Positions 28,301-35,887 of a DNA stretch of 64,000 nucleotides are shown here, piece by piece. A program made the position numbers and the translations under genes. The stretch is from Pelagibius sp050330205 (lineage in GTDB: Bacteria > Pseudomonadota > Alphaproteobacteria > Kiloniellales > Kiloniellaceae): assembly GCA_050330205.1 (NCBI GenBank), contig JBHJOA010000060.1, forward strand, positions 1 through 64,000, in the 5' to 3' direction. How positions within the stretch are numbered: position 1 is the stretch's first letter; each line of letters begins with the position of its first letter. Below the pieces are notes generated by a model. That model searched no databases. It saw only the letters and a list, made by a program, of their open reading frames with translations, and was not told the origin of the DNA.

Positions 28301-30377
28301 GGCCAAGTCGCAGGTCGACAAGTACCTGAAGGAAAGCTTCCCGGGCCTCGCCGCGGCGATCAACAGTGGCATCGACTTCACTGTCGATGTCGCCGTCGCT
28401 GGCGTGAACCTCGCCGCCGACACCGCCATCGCCGGGGTAGAGGCCCTGGCCGACGGCCTCGCCGCCGCCCTCGACAAGATTCTTTCGGTCTACCAGGCGG
28501 CGCTGAAGGCCGCGGTGCAGATCGCCGGCGCCGTCGTCACCGGCGACTTCGCCGAGGCGCTGAAGATCGCCATCCAGGCCGCCTGCGACATCGCCGGCAT
28601 CGACTCCAAGCCGATTTTCGACTTCCTCGACCGCGCCGGCAGCCTGATCACCAGGATCCTCAAGGACCCGGTGACCTTCATCACCAACCTCCTGACCGCC
28701 GTCGGCCAGGGCGTGCGGGCCTTCGGCGAGAATATCCTGGCGCACCTGCAGAAGGGGCTCATCGCCTGGCTCACCGGGGCCATCGCCGAGGCCGGCATTA
28801 CCCTGCCCGAGAAGTTCGACCTTATGGGCATCTTCAGCCTGGTGGCGCAGATCCTCGGCCTCACCTACGCCAACGTGAAGGCGCGAATTATAAAGAAGCT
28901 GCCGGCGGCCGAGAAGGTCTTCGACGTCGTCGAAAAGGGCTTCGAGCTGGTCCTGAAGCTGAAGGACATGGACTTCTCCGCGCTCTGGGAAGAGGTCAAG
29001 TCGCAGCTGGCGACCCTCAAGGAAACCGTGATCGACGGCATCCGCAACTGGGTCATCACCACGGTGATCAAGGAAGGCATCATCTGGCTGCTCAGCCTGA
29101 TGAACCCCGCCTCGGCCATCGTGAAGGCGCTCAAGGTGCTCTTCGACCTCACGATGTGGCTCATCGAGCGCTTCGACCAGATCAAGGACTTCGTGCTTTC
29201 CGTCTATGGCGCCGTGGCGAACATCGCCGCCGGCGTGCTCGGCCCCGCCGCCAAGTCGGTGGAGGACGCGCTGTCGCGCGCGCTGCCGGTGGTGATCTCC
29301 ATGGTGGCGAGCTTCATCGGCCTCGGCGGTGTCGGAAAGGCGGTGAAGGAAGTGCTGGAAAAGATCACCGCGCCCATCAACAAGGTGATCGACATGGTGA
29401 TCGACAAGGTCATCGCCTTCGCCAAGAAAATCATCGGCAAGGTGAAGTCGGGCGCCAAGAAAGCCAAGGAGGCAGTCAGCGAGTTCCTCTGGCCGAAGAA
29501 AACCTTCTCTGCGGGTGGCGAGAGCCATACGCTGTTCTTCACCGACGCGGGCAAGCCGATGATCCGCTCCTCGCCGCAGGATCTCGCCACCTTCATCGCC
29601 GCCTGGGAGGCCAAGTCCGGCAGCAGCGCCACGCCGGCCAAGAAGGAACATCTGAAGAAGGCTAAAGCGACTCTCGGCGAGATCAAGAAGCTCGCCGCCG
29701 CCATTGAGAAGGACGAGAAGGCGGGCAAGAAGGTGGATTCGGCTAAGCAGCAGAATATGCTGCAGCTGCAGACCGCCATGTCGGAGAGCCTGAAGGGTAT
29801 GCTGGGCGGTGAGCACGATCTCGCCAAGGCGCGCGAGCGCTATCTGTTGGAGGGCCTGACCGGAACCTACGGGACGATCCCCAAGCCCAAGGGTGACTAT
29901 CTGACCGGCGACCACCAGCCGCAGGCCGCCGTCATCAAGCTGCTGGCGGACAAGCCCTACTTCGCCGGCGACGAAGGCGCCAAGATGCGCCACCGCGCCG
30001 CCGGCGGTCATGCCGACAACGCCTATGTGATCAATCTTCAGGGCAAGCGCCATGCCGCCGGGCGCACCTACGGCGGCAAGGGCACCTCGACCAAGAACGC
30101 TTTCGCCTCCAAGGTGACCGGCATGGAGGCGAAGGAAAGTGATGACGGCAAGCGGCGCAAGCAGGCGGTGGCCTTCCTAAAGACCGAACTCTCCGAGGAT
30201 GTCTCGGAAATGCGCGACGTCTACAAGCGCGGCGCCAAGGACCCGATCTGGCAGGACCTCGACAACTTCGTCGAGGACAACGACGATAAGGAGACGCTGG
30301 TCGGCGAGATCCGTGACAGCGTGAACAAGGGCGAGACGGTCATCGTCAACCAGCCGATGAGCGAACTCGCGGGATAA
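25329..30377 (+). CDS. 1682-aa DUF4157 (eCIS core) multidomain protein, candidate cargo toxin
   Basis: Domains in order: basic N-terminus with QTKLRVGRPGDRFEREADAA; an acidic repeat region at 78-155 (EEEELQTQA units); the eCIS core/DUF4157 domain at about 176-266 with HEIAH at 249-253; a CHAP/NlpC-like fold at about 335-460 with Cys354 (PHWCGLFTWW), His404 (KNDHFALVSG) and Asn431 or Asn433 (INGNT); a Pro/Ala-rich linker; a charged coiled coil at about 800-927; amphipathic hydrophobic helices at about 930-1390; and a C-terminal domain from about 1480 with GDHQPQAA (Asp1528-His1529) and KRHAAGRTYGGKG (His1575). DUF4157 proteins are loaded into eCIS particles. The last domain resembles polymorphic-toxin tips, perhaps a nuclease; no immunity gene follows. 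Confidence 0.85.
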   Translation: MKAVARASARKSDAEPGRARPFFSRPAGVQTKLRVGRPGDRFEREADAAADGVVHGRGTFADGGTIAPRLTPTVQRQEEEEAQATPLDAESAGTMEEEALQAKSEEEELQTQAEEEEEVQAQSDEGEEELQTRSEEEEELQTQAEEEEEEIQARAAPPRRRHEAPALAAIERRLRASRGLGNPLPEESRRRMEASFGRELSGIRIHTDSLSVELSRALRAQAFAHGKDLYFNEGRFAPGTPEGDHLLAHEIAHSIQQGAVKGQEVRLQPEEADPDVMWVRPEALEAVRLARTKEGLINTKLNDSDGNRIGWTHLLEIFRTAFGGDTIHPSVVQKITMVAKPDGTGKQDALPHWCGLFTWWALKSSGVPLPDWKIGMSILGVVEPRPQGTLPQKGDIAYRTKNDHFALVSGLESSAEAAGKPVKDVRVRTINGNTAGSDNLGGQVQEKWGPISEWLTFFDPMSKLPLPDVPLVMTTRDPEDVGEGPPPTETGAEAEAADDPGPTDVSHLAEDVPATPEAVAGPEAEVALEIPPPAPLPPAEPAAKVEKLDLSGSSDAAMAGFTAAPASQVAATGPELGGALDGKVAGEQAEAATSAPELHARTGGDVDPGITPPGAIPVPAGTVGDGVAGATPPDLVAQPHQDKAPPPTNAANEKLMDQQPEGSFLDWLRGAIGNLMSGIRTSDPGVSTSAGPRQQVAMAGEADPERMARQKEEGAGQLRAQRDTQVAAFKNHPGQSNIKPRRIDEARKPAMQTEPATQVGPLPPSNDAADYVEAQLPKEVRDKADTDLAPTLEPGLQEAGASTEQAARTRDSDSEKEKETAAQKARQINETADAAQKKAVLDGRQDVARQQGEGVAGAYERVNEFSQDAAKQQTEQRKAIGEHVQSEEGKARRKLEDGEKEAEKEKQAKENEAAAKKKELEKDQEKDSWWDRAANFVKKAVKAVTEAIDTIFTKLREAVATIIEKAKNAAVGLINAARDWVVDKLNGFRDWAKSQVDKYLKESFPGLAAAINSGIDFTVDVAVAGVNLAADTAIAGVEALADGLAAALDKILSVYQAALKAAVQIAGAVVTGDFAEALKIAIQAACDIAGIDSKPIFDFLDRAGSLITRILKDPVTFITNLLTAVGQGVRAFGENILAHLQKGLIAWLTGAIAEAGITLPEKFDLMGIFSLVAQILGLTYANVKARIIKKLPAAEKVFDVVEKGFELVLKLKDMDFSALWEEVKSQLATLKETVIDGIRNWVITTVIKEGIIWLLSLMNPASAIVKALKVLFDLTMWLIERFDQIKDFVLSVYGAVANIAAGVLGPAAKSVEDALSRALPVVISMVASFIGLGGVGKAVKEVLEKITAPINKVIDMVIDKVIAFAKKIIGKVKSGAKKAKEAVSEFLWPKKTFSAGGESHTLFFTDAGKPMIRSSPQDLATFIAAWEAKSGSSATPAKKEHLKKAKATLGEIKKLAAAIEKDEKAGKKVDSAKQQNMLQLQTAMSESLKGMLGGEHDLAKARERYLLEGLTGTYGTIPKPKGDYLTGDHQPQAAVIKLLADKPYFAGDEGAKMRHRAAGGHADNAYVINLQGKRHAAGRTYGGKGTSTKNAFASKVTGMEAKESDDGKRRKQAVAFLKTELSEDVSEMRDVYKRGAKDPIWQDLDNFVEDNDDKETLVGEIRDSVNKGETVIVNQPMSELAG

Positions 30378-30381
30378 CGCC

Positions 30382-31788
30382 ATGAGAGACGAGACAAAGA
30401 CACAAGCCGCGCCGGCCAGCAATGCCGGGAACCTCTCGCGTGGACTCGCCTTCCTGGAAGCGCTGGTCGCCGCGCGGGCGCGCGAGGAGAACGGCGACAG
30501 CGCGGCTGAACTGCCGCAGCCGACCCTGATCGACGACGGCTCGCCCCTGGCCGCGCTGGCGCATCGCAACCTCAGCTTCGACGAATACACGGTCATCATG
30601 CTGGCGCTGGCGCCGCACCTGCGCCCGGGTCTGCTGGAATCCTCCCTGCGCGCTGCGCTGCCGGGCGACGGCGATTTCCCGCAGTTCGGCGGCCGCAGGG
30701 AAAGAGAGAGCCGCGCCCTGGTCGCCACCGGCGAGACGGCGGCCTTCCTGCTCGCCGGTCCCAGCGTCGAGGCGCGCTTTGCCGTGCAGCGGCTTTTCGG
30801 ACCGGACCACTGGTTCGCGCGCGACGGCTTGCTGCGCCTGGAGGAGGCGGAGCGCGGCGCACCCTACCTCTCCGGCCGCCTCGTCATGGGGCGCGATTGG
30901 ATCGAGCGGCTGACCCTCGGCGCCGCCATTGCGCCCGGCTTCTCCGCCGCCTTTCCGGCGCGCCGCCTGGAGACCGAGTTGCAGTGGGACGACCTGATCC
31001 TCGAGCGCGGCGCCCAGGCACAGATTGAGGAGATCTGCCGCTGGCTGCGCCACCGCCGCGCCCTGGCCGAGCGCGCCATGCCGCCGGGCCGCCTGCGCCC
31101 CGGCCACCGCGCGCTGTTCCACGGGCCGCCGGGTACTGGCAAGACGCTCGCCGCCAGCCTGCTGGGCCGCATCTCCGGCCGCGAGGTCTACCGCGTCGAT
31201 CTCTCCACGGTGGTCTCCAAGTACATCGGTGAGACCGAGAAGAACCTGGCCGGGCTCTTCGAAACGGCGCAGAGCCGCGACTGGATCCTGTTCTTCGACG
31301 AGGCCGACGCCCTCTTCGGCAAGCGCACCAACGTGAAGGACGCGCACGACCGCTACGCCAACCAGGAGGTCAGCTACCTGCTGCAGCGGGTCGAGGACTA
31401 CGACGGCCTCGCCGTGCTGGCGACCAACCTGCGCGCCAACATGGACGACGCTTTCCTCGGCCGCTTCGATACCGTGGTGCGCTTCTCGCTGCCGACCGAG
31501 GCCGAGCGCCGGCGCATCTGGCTCGCCGCCATGCCGCGCGACCCCGCCCCCGCCGACCGCAAGGCCTTTGCGGTCGCCCTGGCCCGTTTCGAGCTTTCCG
31601 GCCGCGCCATCGTCGGCGCCTTGCAGTTCGCCGCCCTCGCGGCGCTCGACGCCGGTAGCCCGGTGTTGCGCTACGGTGACGCCGCCCTTGGCGTCCAGCG
31701 CGAGATGGAAAAGGAAGGCCGCGTCTTCCGCGACCTCGTCGCGGTGGAAGCGGAGGAGGAGCGGGGGGGCAGAGGCGTCGACGTCTGA
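30382..31788 (+). CDS. AAA+ ATPase of the eCIS (Afp15/Pvc15-like)
   Basis: A 468-residue ATPase. The AAA module in the C-terminal half has Walker A GPPGTGKT at 248-255, Walker B ILFFDEADALF with Asp306-Glu307, sensor-1 VLATNLRANMDDAF and an arginine-finger-like FLGRFDTVVRF. The N-terminal ~230 residues are the eCIS-specific part. In Afp/PVC this protein is required for assembly or cargo loading and is not part of the mature particle. It ends the operon; 183 bp without a gene follow. I see only a weak 5-bp inverted repeat there (AACCT/AGGTT, 31816-31830) and no clear terminator. Confidence 0.94.
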   Translation: MRDETKTQAAPASNAGNLSRGLAFLEALVAARAREENGDSAAELPQPTLIDDGSPLAALAHRNLSFDEYTVIMLALAPHLRPGLLESSLRAALPGDGDFPQFGGRRERESRALVATGETAAFLLAGPSVEARFAVQRLFGPDHWFARDGLLRLEEAERGAPYLSGRLVMGRDWIERLTLGAAIAPGFSAAFPARRLETELQWDDLILERGAQAQIEEICRWLRHRRALAERAMPPGRLRPGHRALFHGPPGTGKTLAASLLGRISGREVYRVDLSTVVSKYIGETEKNLAGLFETAQSRDWILFFDEADALFGKRTNVKDAHDRYANQEVSYLLQRVEDYDGLAVLATNLRANMDDAFLGRFDTVVRFSLPTEAERRRIWLAAMPRDPAPADRKAFAVALARFELSGRAIVGALQFAALAALDAGSPVLRYGDAALGVQREMEKEGRVFRDLVAVEAEEERGGRGVDV

Positions 31789-31971
31789 CGGCCATCGCTT
31801 CACAACAAGGCGGGTAACCTCACATAGGTTCGATCGTTGCGGGGTGGCATGCAGTGGCAGGCCTGGAATGAAGGCCAAATTTCAGCTTTCCGCTCCACAT
31901 CAGACATATGTACTCGCTTGGCATGACAGCGGCTCGTGACCCTGAGCCGAAGCTTTGGCATTCCCGAGAGT

Positions 31972-33174
31972 TCATGCCGCGAGCCCGCTTGTTCGGCTTG
32001 AGTGGGTCGAGGGCAAGGCTAGGGCGGCAAGAAAAATCAACAGGGCAAGGCCGGCGAGGACAAGGAGGAGCCATTGGAAGCCGCTGCCTGGCGCATAGAG
32101 CAGTGCCACCATCTGCACGCCGAGGGGAGCCCCGACGATAGCGATTCCGTTGCGTATGCCGTAGGCAAGGCCGCGGCGGTGGCTGGGACTGAAGCGAGCG
32201 ATCAGCACGTTCTCCACCGGGGCGGCGATATCAAAGGCGAAGACCACCAACACGGCGGCAATCAAGATCGGCCAGCCCGTGACGGCACACGCAGCCACCA
32301 AAGCCACAACCTTCAGGGCATAGCTGGCAACGTAGACCACTTTGGCGGCCCCCTTGCCGGAGAGGTGCCCACCGATCAACTGTGAGGTGGCACCCAACAG
32401 ATAGACCGCCATGATGACGGCACCCAGGCCCAGGAGCCCTTGCCCTAGGAGCGCACCCAATTCGATGTCCAGCCACTTCGGCAACATGGTTGTGAAGGCG
32501 TGATAGATGACCGTGGTCAAGGACATGGTGATCGCCAGGGCGACAATGGCGCGACGCACATCGGCCCGGCTCGGCTCGGGCTGCGGCAGGACGTCCTCCT
32601 TGCGCTCGACAATGTGGCCCTTGGTCAAGAGTGTCCACAGAGACAGGCCGGCGATCAGGGCGACTAAGCCCGGCACAATGAAGGCGGCGCGCCAGGACAC
32701 CAGATCGGTCAGAGAACCGGCGATCAGGGCGGCCACCGCCGTGCCCAGTCCGCCAAATATGCCGAGGGCTGCGATCGCCTTGCCCCGCGACCGGGCGTTC
32801 ACTACCAGCCAGGACGTGCTCACCGGGTGATAGATCGCCCCGAAGAATCCCAGAAGGCCGAGAAAGACCATCAGGGAGCCAGGACCTACAGCAAAGCCGC
32901 ATAGCGCCGTGGCAGCGCCGATGCCCAGGAAGTAGATCACCATCACATTTCCTGCGCCGCAGTGATCGCTGAGCCAGCCGGCGAGCGGTGCCGCCAAGCC
33001 CAAGAGCAGTGCCCCGTAGGTCCAAAGCGCGATCATTTCGTCGTAGGATCTCTGCCATTCGACCTCTAGTGCCAGAACGACCGTGAGATAGAGGGCCACA
33101 AGGACGTGAAATAGAAAATGCCCGATAGCGGCAAAGCCGAATACCAAGCTGAACTGGGTCTTGGGCGCGGGCAT
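31972..33174 (-). CDS. MFS transporter
   Basis: A 400-residue major facilitator with about twelve hydrophobic segments. The cytoplasmic motif after TM2 reads GWLSDHCGAGNV, and a second conserved stretch is FGAIYHPVSTSWLVVNARSR. The central loop between halves (KGHIVERKEDVLPQPEPSR) is charged as usual. It lies 141 bp downstream of an AraC-family regulator on the same strand, so that regulator probably controls it. The family is close to sugar/drug MFS efflux or uptake proteins; substrate cannot be assigned. Confidence 0.88.
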   Translation of the reverse strand: MPAPKTQFSLVFGFAAIGHFLFHVLVALYLTVVLALEVEWQRSYDEMIALWTYGALLLGLAAPLAGWLSDHCGAGNVMVIYFLGIGAATALCGFAVGPGSLMVFLGLLGFFGAIYHPVSTSWLVVNARSRGKAIAALGIFGGLGTAVAALIAGSLTDLVSWRAAFIVPGLVALIAGLSLWTLLTKGHIVERKEDVLPQPEPSRADVRRAIVALAITMSLTTVIYHAFTTMLPKWLDIELGALLGQGLLGLGAVIMAVYLLGATSQLIGGHLSGKGAAKVVYVASYALKVVALVAACAVTGWPILIAAVLVVFAFDIAAPVENVLIARFSPSHRRGLAYGIRNGIAIVGAPLGVQMVALLYAPGSGFQWLLLVLAGLALLIFLAALALPSTHSSRTSGLAA

Positions 33175-33315
33175 TGGTTCCCTTCCGTCGTCGGGGTTCC
33201 CTGCAGCGCACTGTGGGGGACGGGCTGGCGAGAGGCTTGCTCGGTCCGGCCAACTCGTGTCTCCAATCGGACAAATGAGCGCCCTTTGGGGCGATCATAT
33301 TTCCGGAAGGTGACG

Positions 33316-34119
33316 TCAGGAGAAATAACGGCCCGGCGTGCGGCCTAGACACTTCTTGAACATCTGGACGAAAGCGCTAGGGCTGTCGTAGCCCACGTCC
33401 AGGGCCACAGTGGTGACCGGTTCGCCTTGAGCCAAGCGGCGCAGCGCCTCAAGGACCCGCAGGTGCTGGCGCCAAGTCCGAAATGTCATCGAGGTTTCGG
33501 CCCGGAAGAGGCGTGCCAACGTCCGGCTGCTGGCGCCGACAATGCGGCCCCAGTCCTCCAAGCTGCGGTTATCGGCAGGGTTTGCCAGCAGGGCCTCAAC
33601 AAGGCGTCGAAGACGCCTATCTTGTGGGATGGGCAGGGGAAGGGCCGGGGCAGGCAGGCTGCGAAGCTGATCCAGAATCACGGCTATGATTCGTCCATCG
33701 GGGCCGCTGAAGGCCGGATCTGTCGTCTCCATGCAGGTGTGAAGGATGAGCTCGCGCAGGAAAGCGGATATGCCAAGAACGCAGAGATCTTCTGGCAGGT
33801 CGGGAAACGATGCTTGGTCAACTATGAGGCTGCTGAGCGCCACTTGGCCGGACGTGCGAGTCTGATGGCGCACACCGGCCGGCACCCAGACGGCCCGCTG
33901 GGGTGGAATCACCCAGTGACCTTTCTCGGTATCGACGGTCACCACTCCATCCGAAGGATAGATGAGGCAAGCTCTATCGTGGCTATGCCATGTGTTGGTG
34001 TGGCCACTTGGATAGGTGTCGACCTCGAATGCCACTGGCGGCTGGGCATCTTTCGGCAGCTCCTGGCTGGAGGCTTGCGCGGAGGCCGTGCGACCCGAAG
34101 CTTTGAACTCGTTGGGCAT
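33316..34119 (-). CDS. AraC-family transcriptional regulator (NimR-like)
   Basis: A protein of about 267 residues. An N-terminal cupin with SHDRACLIYPSDGVVTVDTE and HWVIPPQRAVWVPAGVRHQT is followed by two HTH motifs: SLEDWGRIVGASSRTLARLF and VTTVALDVGYDSPSAFVQMF, ending KKCLGRTPGRYF. This layout is that of NimR/YeaM regulators, which control a linked MFS efflux gene, as seen here. ATG 34119 is chosen because GGAG lies 5 nt upstream; in-frame starts at 34128, 34137 and 34185 exist. Confidence 0.88.
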   Translation of the reverse strand: MPNEFKASGRTASAQASSQELPKDAQPPVAFEVDTYPSGHTNTWHSHDRACLIYPSDGVVTVDTEKGHWVIPPQRAVWVPAGVRHQTRTSGQVALSSLIVDQASFPDLPEDLCVLGISAFLRELILHTCMETTDPAFSGPDGRIIAVILDQLRSLPAPALPLPIPQDRRLRRLVEALLANPADNRSLEDWGRIVGASSRTLARLFRAETSMTFRTWRQHLRVLEALRRLAQGEPVTTVALDVGYDSPSAFVQMFKKCLGRTPGRYFS

Positions 34120-34185
34120 TGTCTCCATCCATTCCATCGCCAAGATAGCACGGATAGTACAGCGCTGAACGACCGCTCCCGGCAC

Positions 34186-34708
34186 GAGACGGAAGTCGGC
34201 GGCGGCGCGGGATAAGGTCCGCTCTTAGTGCAAAAGAGACCTCGACAAAGACGTCCGACCAGTGCCAAGGGCAAATCGCGGGCAGCAGCCGCGCCGCGAG
34301 CACGCGGCAAGTGCCCGCGCGGGAGAATGTGTCACAGTCCCTTGAGGCACCCGCGCCGGCGGCGTCAGGCGCTGCCGGAATGGTAAGAATTTAATAAAAT
34401 CAAATACTTGGCTGGAGCCTGGACTCTAAGTCGCCAGATTTTCTAAATAAAATCAGCCGCTTATGGAGCGCGTGGACAGGGCTGTGCCACATTCAGCTTA
34501 AATTTGGCAAGCCTTCTCGGATCGCCAGTCCACCTCCTAACGTCGTCGGGTCTTGGGTCGGCACGCTGCCGTGAGTTCCGCTTGCCCACTGGAAGCTTAC
34601 GCGATCACGATGGCAACAGACTTTGCTTCGTGACCCCAAGCGGCGATTCGCTCCATCAAGCAGCCAATCCTTCCGCTTCGCTGCCGGGCCGGTGTCGAGT
34701 GGCACTGA
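34186..34708. other. Gene-free, partly AT-rich spacer
   Basis: About 520 bp without a convincing gene on either strand. Base composition drops sharply around 34381-34470 (runs such as AATTTAATAAAATCAAATAC), unlike the GC-rich surroundings. TGTGTCACAG at 34328-34337 recurs near the integrase fragment at 55.3 kb. With the IS3 remnant just downstream this looks like foreign or decayed DNA. Confidence 0.5.
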
Positions 34709-34829
34709 CGAATGCCTGAACGACGTGGTGTTCACGAGCCTCGCCGAGGCTCGCAGCGTCATCGAGTACTGGCGCCAGGATTCCAACCAGGTGCGGCCCC
34801 ACTCGGCCTACGGCGGCCTCACGCCCTAG
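34709..34829 (+). pseudogene. IS3-family transposase (OrfB) C-terminal remnant
   Basis: About 40 residues with the unmistakable tail of IS3-family transposases: DECLNDVVFTSLAEARSVIE, then WRQDSNQVRPHSAYGGLTP and a TAG stop. The homology does not continue in frame upstream, so the catalytic DDE core is gone. No terminal inverted repeats or target duplication could be recognised. It marks an old insertion at the left edge of the phosphonate island. Confidence 0.8.
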
Positions 34830-34940
34830 GCCGCGCACAGGCGGTCCGCGGGTGATCGGCTGCGCAACCTCGACCAGCTCCGCCGTTCGCCCGCTACCGC
34901 CGAGCCGGCGGAAGCGCTATGAACAACCAGGACTCTCATT

Positions 34941-35336
34941 GTGAACGAGGGAGTCAGCGATGATCTCATTAACGATCCATTTTATCGTGTCTACTTCACT
35001 CGCATCCGGCACCACAATTGGTATGCCTTCCAAATGCGCATCAACACCGTAGTTTATGGAGACCCTCACAAAGCATTTCTTAAGCGTGTATATGAGCCGG
35101 TCGAGCAAGAGATCCGGGTCAAGGAAATCAGAATAGATGCACGATTCCTTCTGATCAAAACGCTGCTATGGCTTAGGCGAAAAGTAGTGCTACCCCCGCT
35201 CGGCCAGCAGGTGCCAGTGCCAGGTGCCGGGGCGCTCGTGCTCGCGGTCGACGAGTCTCAGGAGCTCGAAGTTTTCGAACAGTGTCACCAGCTCGACGGC
35301 GTTGCAGTAGAAGTGCGGGTGGGTCTTGTCGCCTGA
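34941..35336 (+). CDS. Unrecognised AT-rich ORF, doubtful
   Basis: A GTG-started frame whose first ~82 codons (to about 35186) lie in AT-rich DNA and look protein-like (NDPFYRVYFTRIRHHNWYAF, KAFLKRVYEPVEQEIRVK). The last ~50 codons run antisense into the methyltransferase gene and are certainly not selected. It may be a gene fragment whose 3' end was replaced. I recognise no family. A shorter minus-strand frame (34917-35108) covers the same DNA and is no better supported. Confidence 0.25.
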   Translation: MNEGVSDDLINDPFYRVYFTRIRHHNWYAFQMRINTVVYGDPHKAFLKRVYEPVEQEIRVKEIRIDARFLLIKTLLWLRRKVVLPPLGQQVPVPGAGALVLAVDESQELEVFEQCHQLDGVAVEVRVGLVA

Positions 35337-35861
35337 CGCACCGTCAATGACAAAGGTGTTGCAGGCGACCTCCTTGCCGAGGCCATACTTGGCGTTGCGC
35401 TTGGACAGCAGGGTGCCGTGGAACAGGCCGCCCGGCTTCAGCACGCGGTGGATCTCTGAGACAGCGCGGGCGACGACGCTGCCGTCGCCGTGATAGATCA
35501 CGTTGAAGGACAGCACGTAGTCGAAGCTGCCGTCGGCGTAGGGCAGTTCGGTCATCAGGCCGTCGCGGAAGGTAACCGTGAGGCCGAGGTCGCGCGCCTG
35601 CTGCGCCGCGTAAGCGAGGCCGGAGGTGCTGGCGTCCATGGCCTGGACGTCGAGGCCGGCGCCGGCCAGGAAGCAGGCATGGCGGCCGACGCCGCAGCCG
35701 AGGTCGAGCGCCGTTTTCGCGCCGCGGCTGCGCAGCAGCGGCACCACCGCGGCCACATCGGGGTCGGGCTGCAGCCAGGCGGCGCGCCCGGTCTCGCTCT
35801 GCCACTGGTCGTTCCAGGCCTGGTGGGCCGTCTGCATCTGGCTCCGATCCTGCACGGTCAT
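35190..35861 (-). CDS. Class I SAM-dependent methyltransferase
   Basis: A 223-residue protein with motif I ALDLGCGVGRHACFLAGAG, an acidic motif II (VQAMDASTSG), and the later FDYVLSFNVIYH and VLKPGGLFHGTLLSKRN. It resembles TehB/UbiE-type methyltransferases. ATG 35861 has GGGAGA upstream. It is the last gene of a phnD-phnC-phnE transporter operon (26-bp gap to the permease), suggesting that the imported compound is methylated or is a methylated phosphonate or analogue. That link is inference. Confidence 0.88.
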   Translation of the reverse strand: MTVQDRSQMQTAHQAWNDQWQSETGRAAWLQPDPDVAAVVPLLRSRGAKTALDLGCGVGRHACFLAGAGLDVQAMDASTSGLAYAAQQARDLGLTVTFRDGLMTELPYADGSFDYVLSFNVIYHGDGSVVARAVSEIHRVLKPGGLFHGTLLSKRNAKYGLGKEVACNTFVIDGASGDKTHPHFYCNAVELVTLFENFELLRLVDREHERPGTWHWHLLAERG

Positions 35862-35887
35862 GATGGTCCGTTCTCCCTTGGTTTCGG

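Larger units (their letters stand above)
6732..31788 (+). other. Extracellular contractile injection system (eCIS) operon
   Basis: Seventeen plus-strand genes, almost all separated by 1-60 nt or overlapping, encode a complete phage-tail-like particle: cap adaptor, sheath, two tube proteins, DUF5908, LysM adaptor, spike, PAAR tip, gp25, two large baseplate components, CIS_TMP protein, AAA+ ATPase and a DUF4157 cargo candidate. The order is close to the Afp/PVC plan (cap gene moved to the front). There are no capsid, portal, terminase or lysis genes (so not a prophage) and no TssJ/L/M (so not a T6SS). Packing implies one transcript driven from upstream of 6732. Confidence 0.93.

Noticed and set aside
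26559..30053. An 1164-codon open frame on the minus strand opposite the DUF4157 gene
   Set aside because: It is a shadow of the GC-rich coding strand: its composition is His/Asp/Arg/Gly-biased, it lacks family motifs, and the plus-strand protein has clear domains over the same DNA.
6732..31788. Contractile prophage or T6SS as the identity of the tail-like operon
   Set aside because: No capsid, portal, terminase, holin or lysin genes, and no TssJ/L/M or TssB/C-type two-protein sheath. DUF4255, DUF5908, CIS_TMP and DUF4157 are eCIS markers.
34493..34786. A 97-codon minus-strand frame over the IS remnant
   Set aside because: It is antisense to the recognisable transposase tail and has no features of its own.
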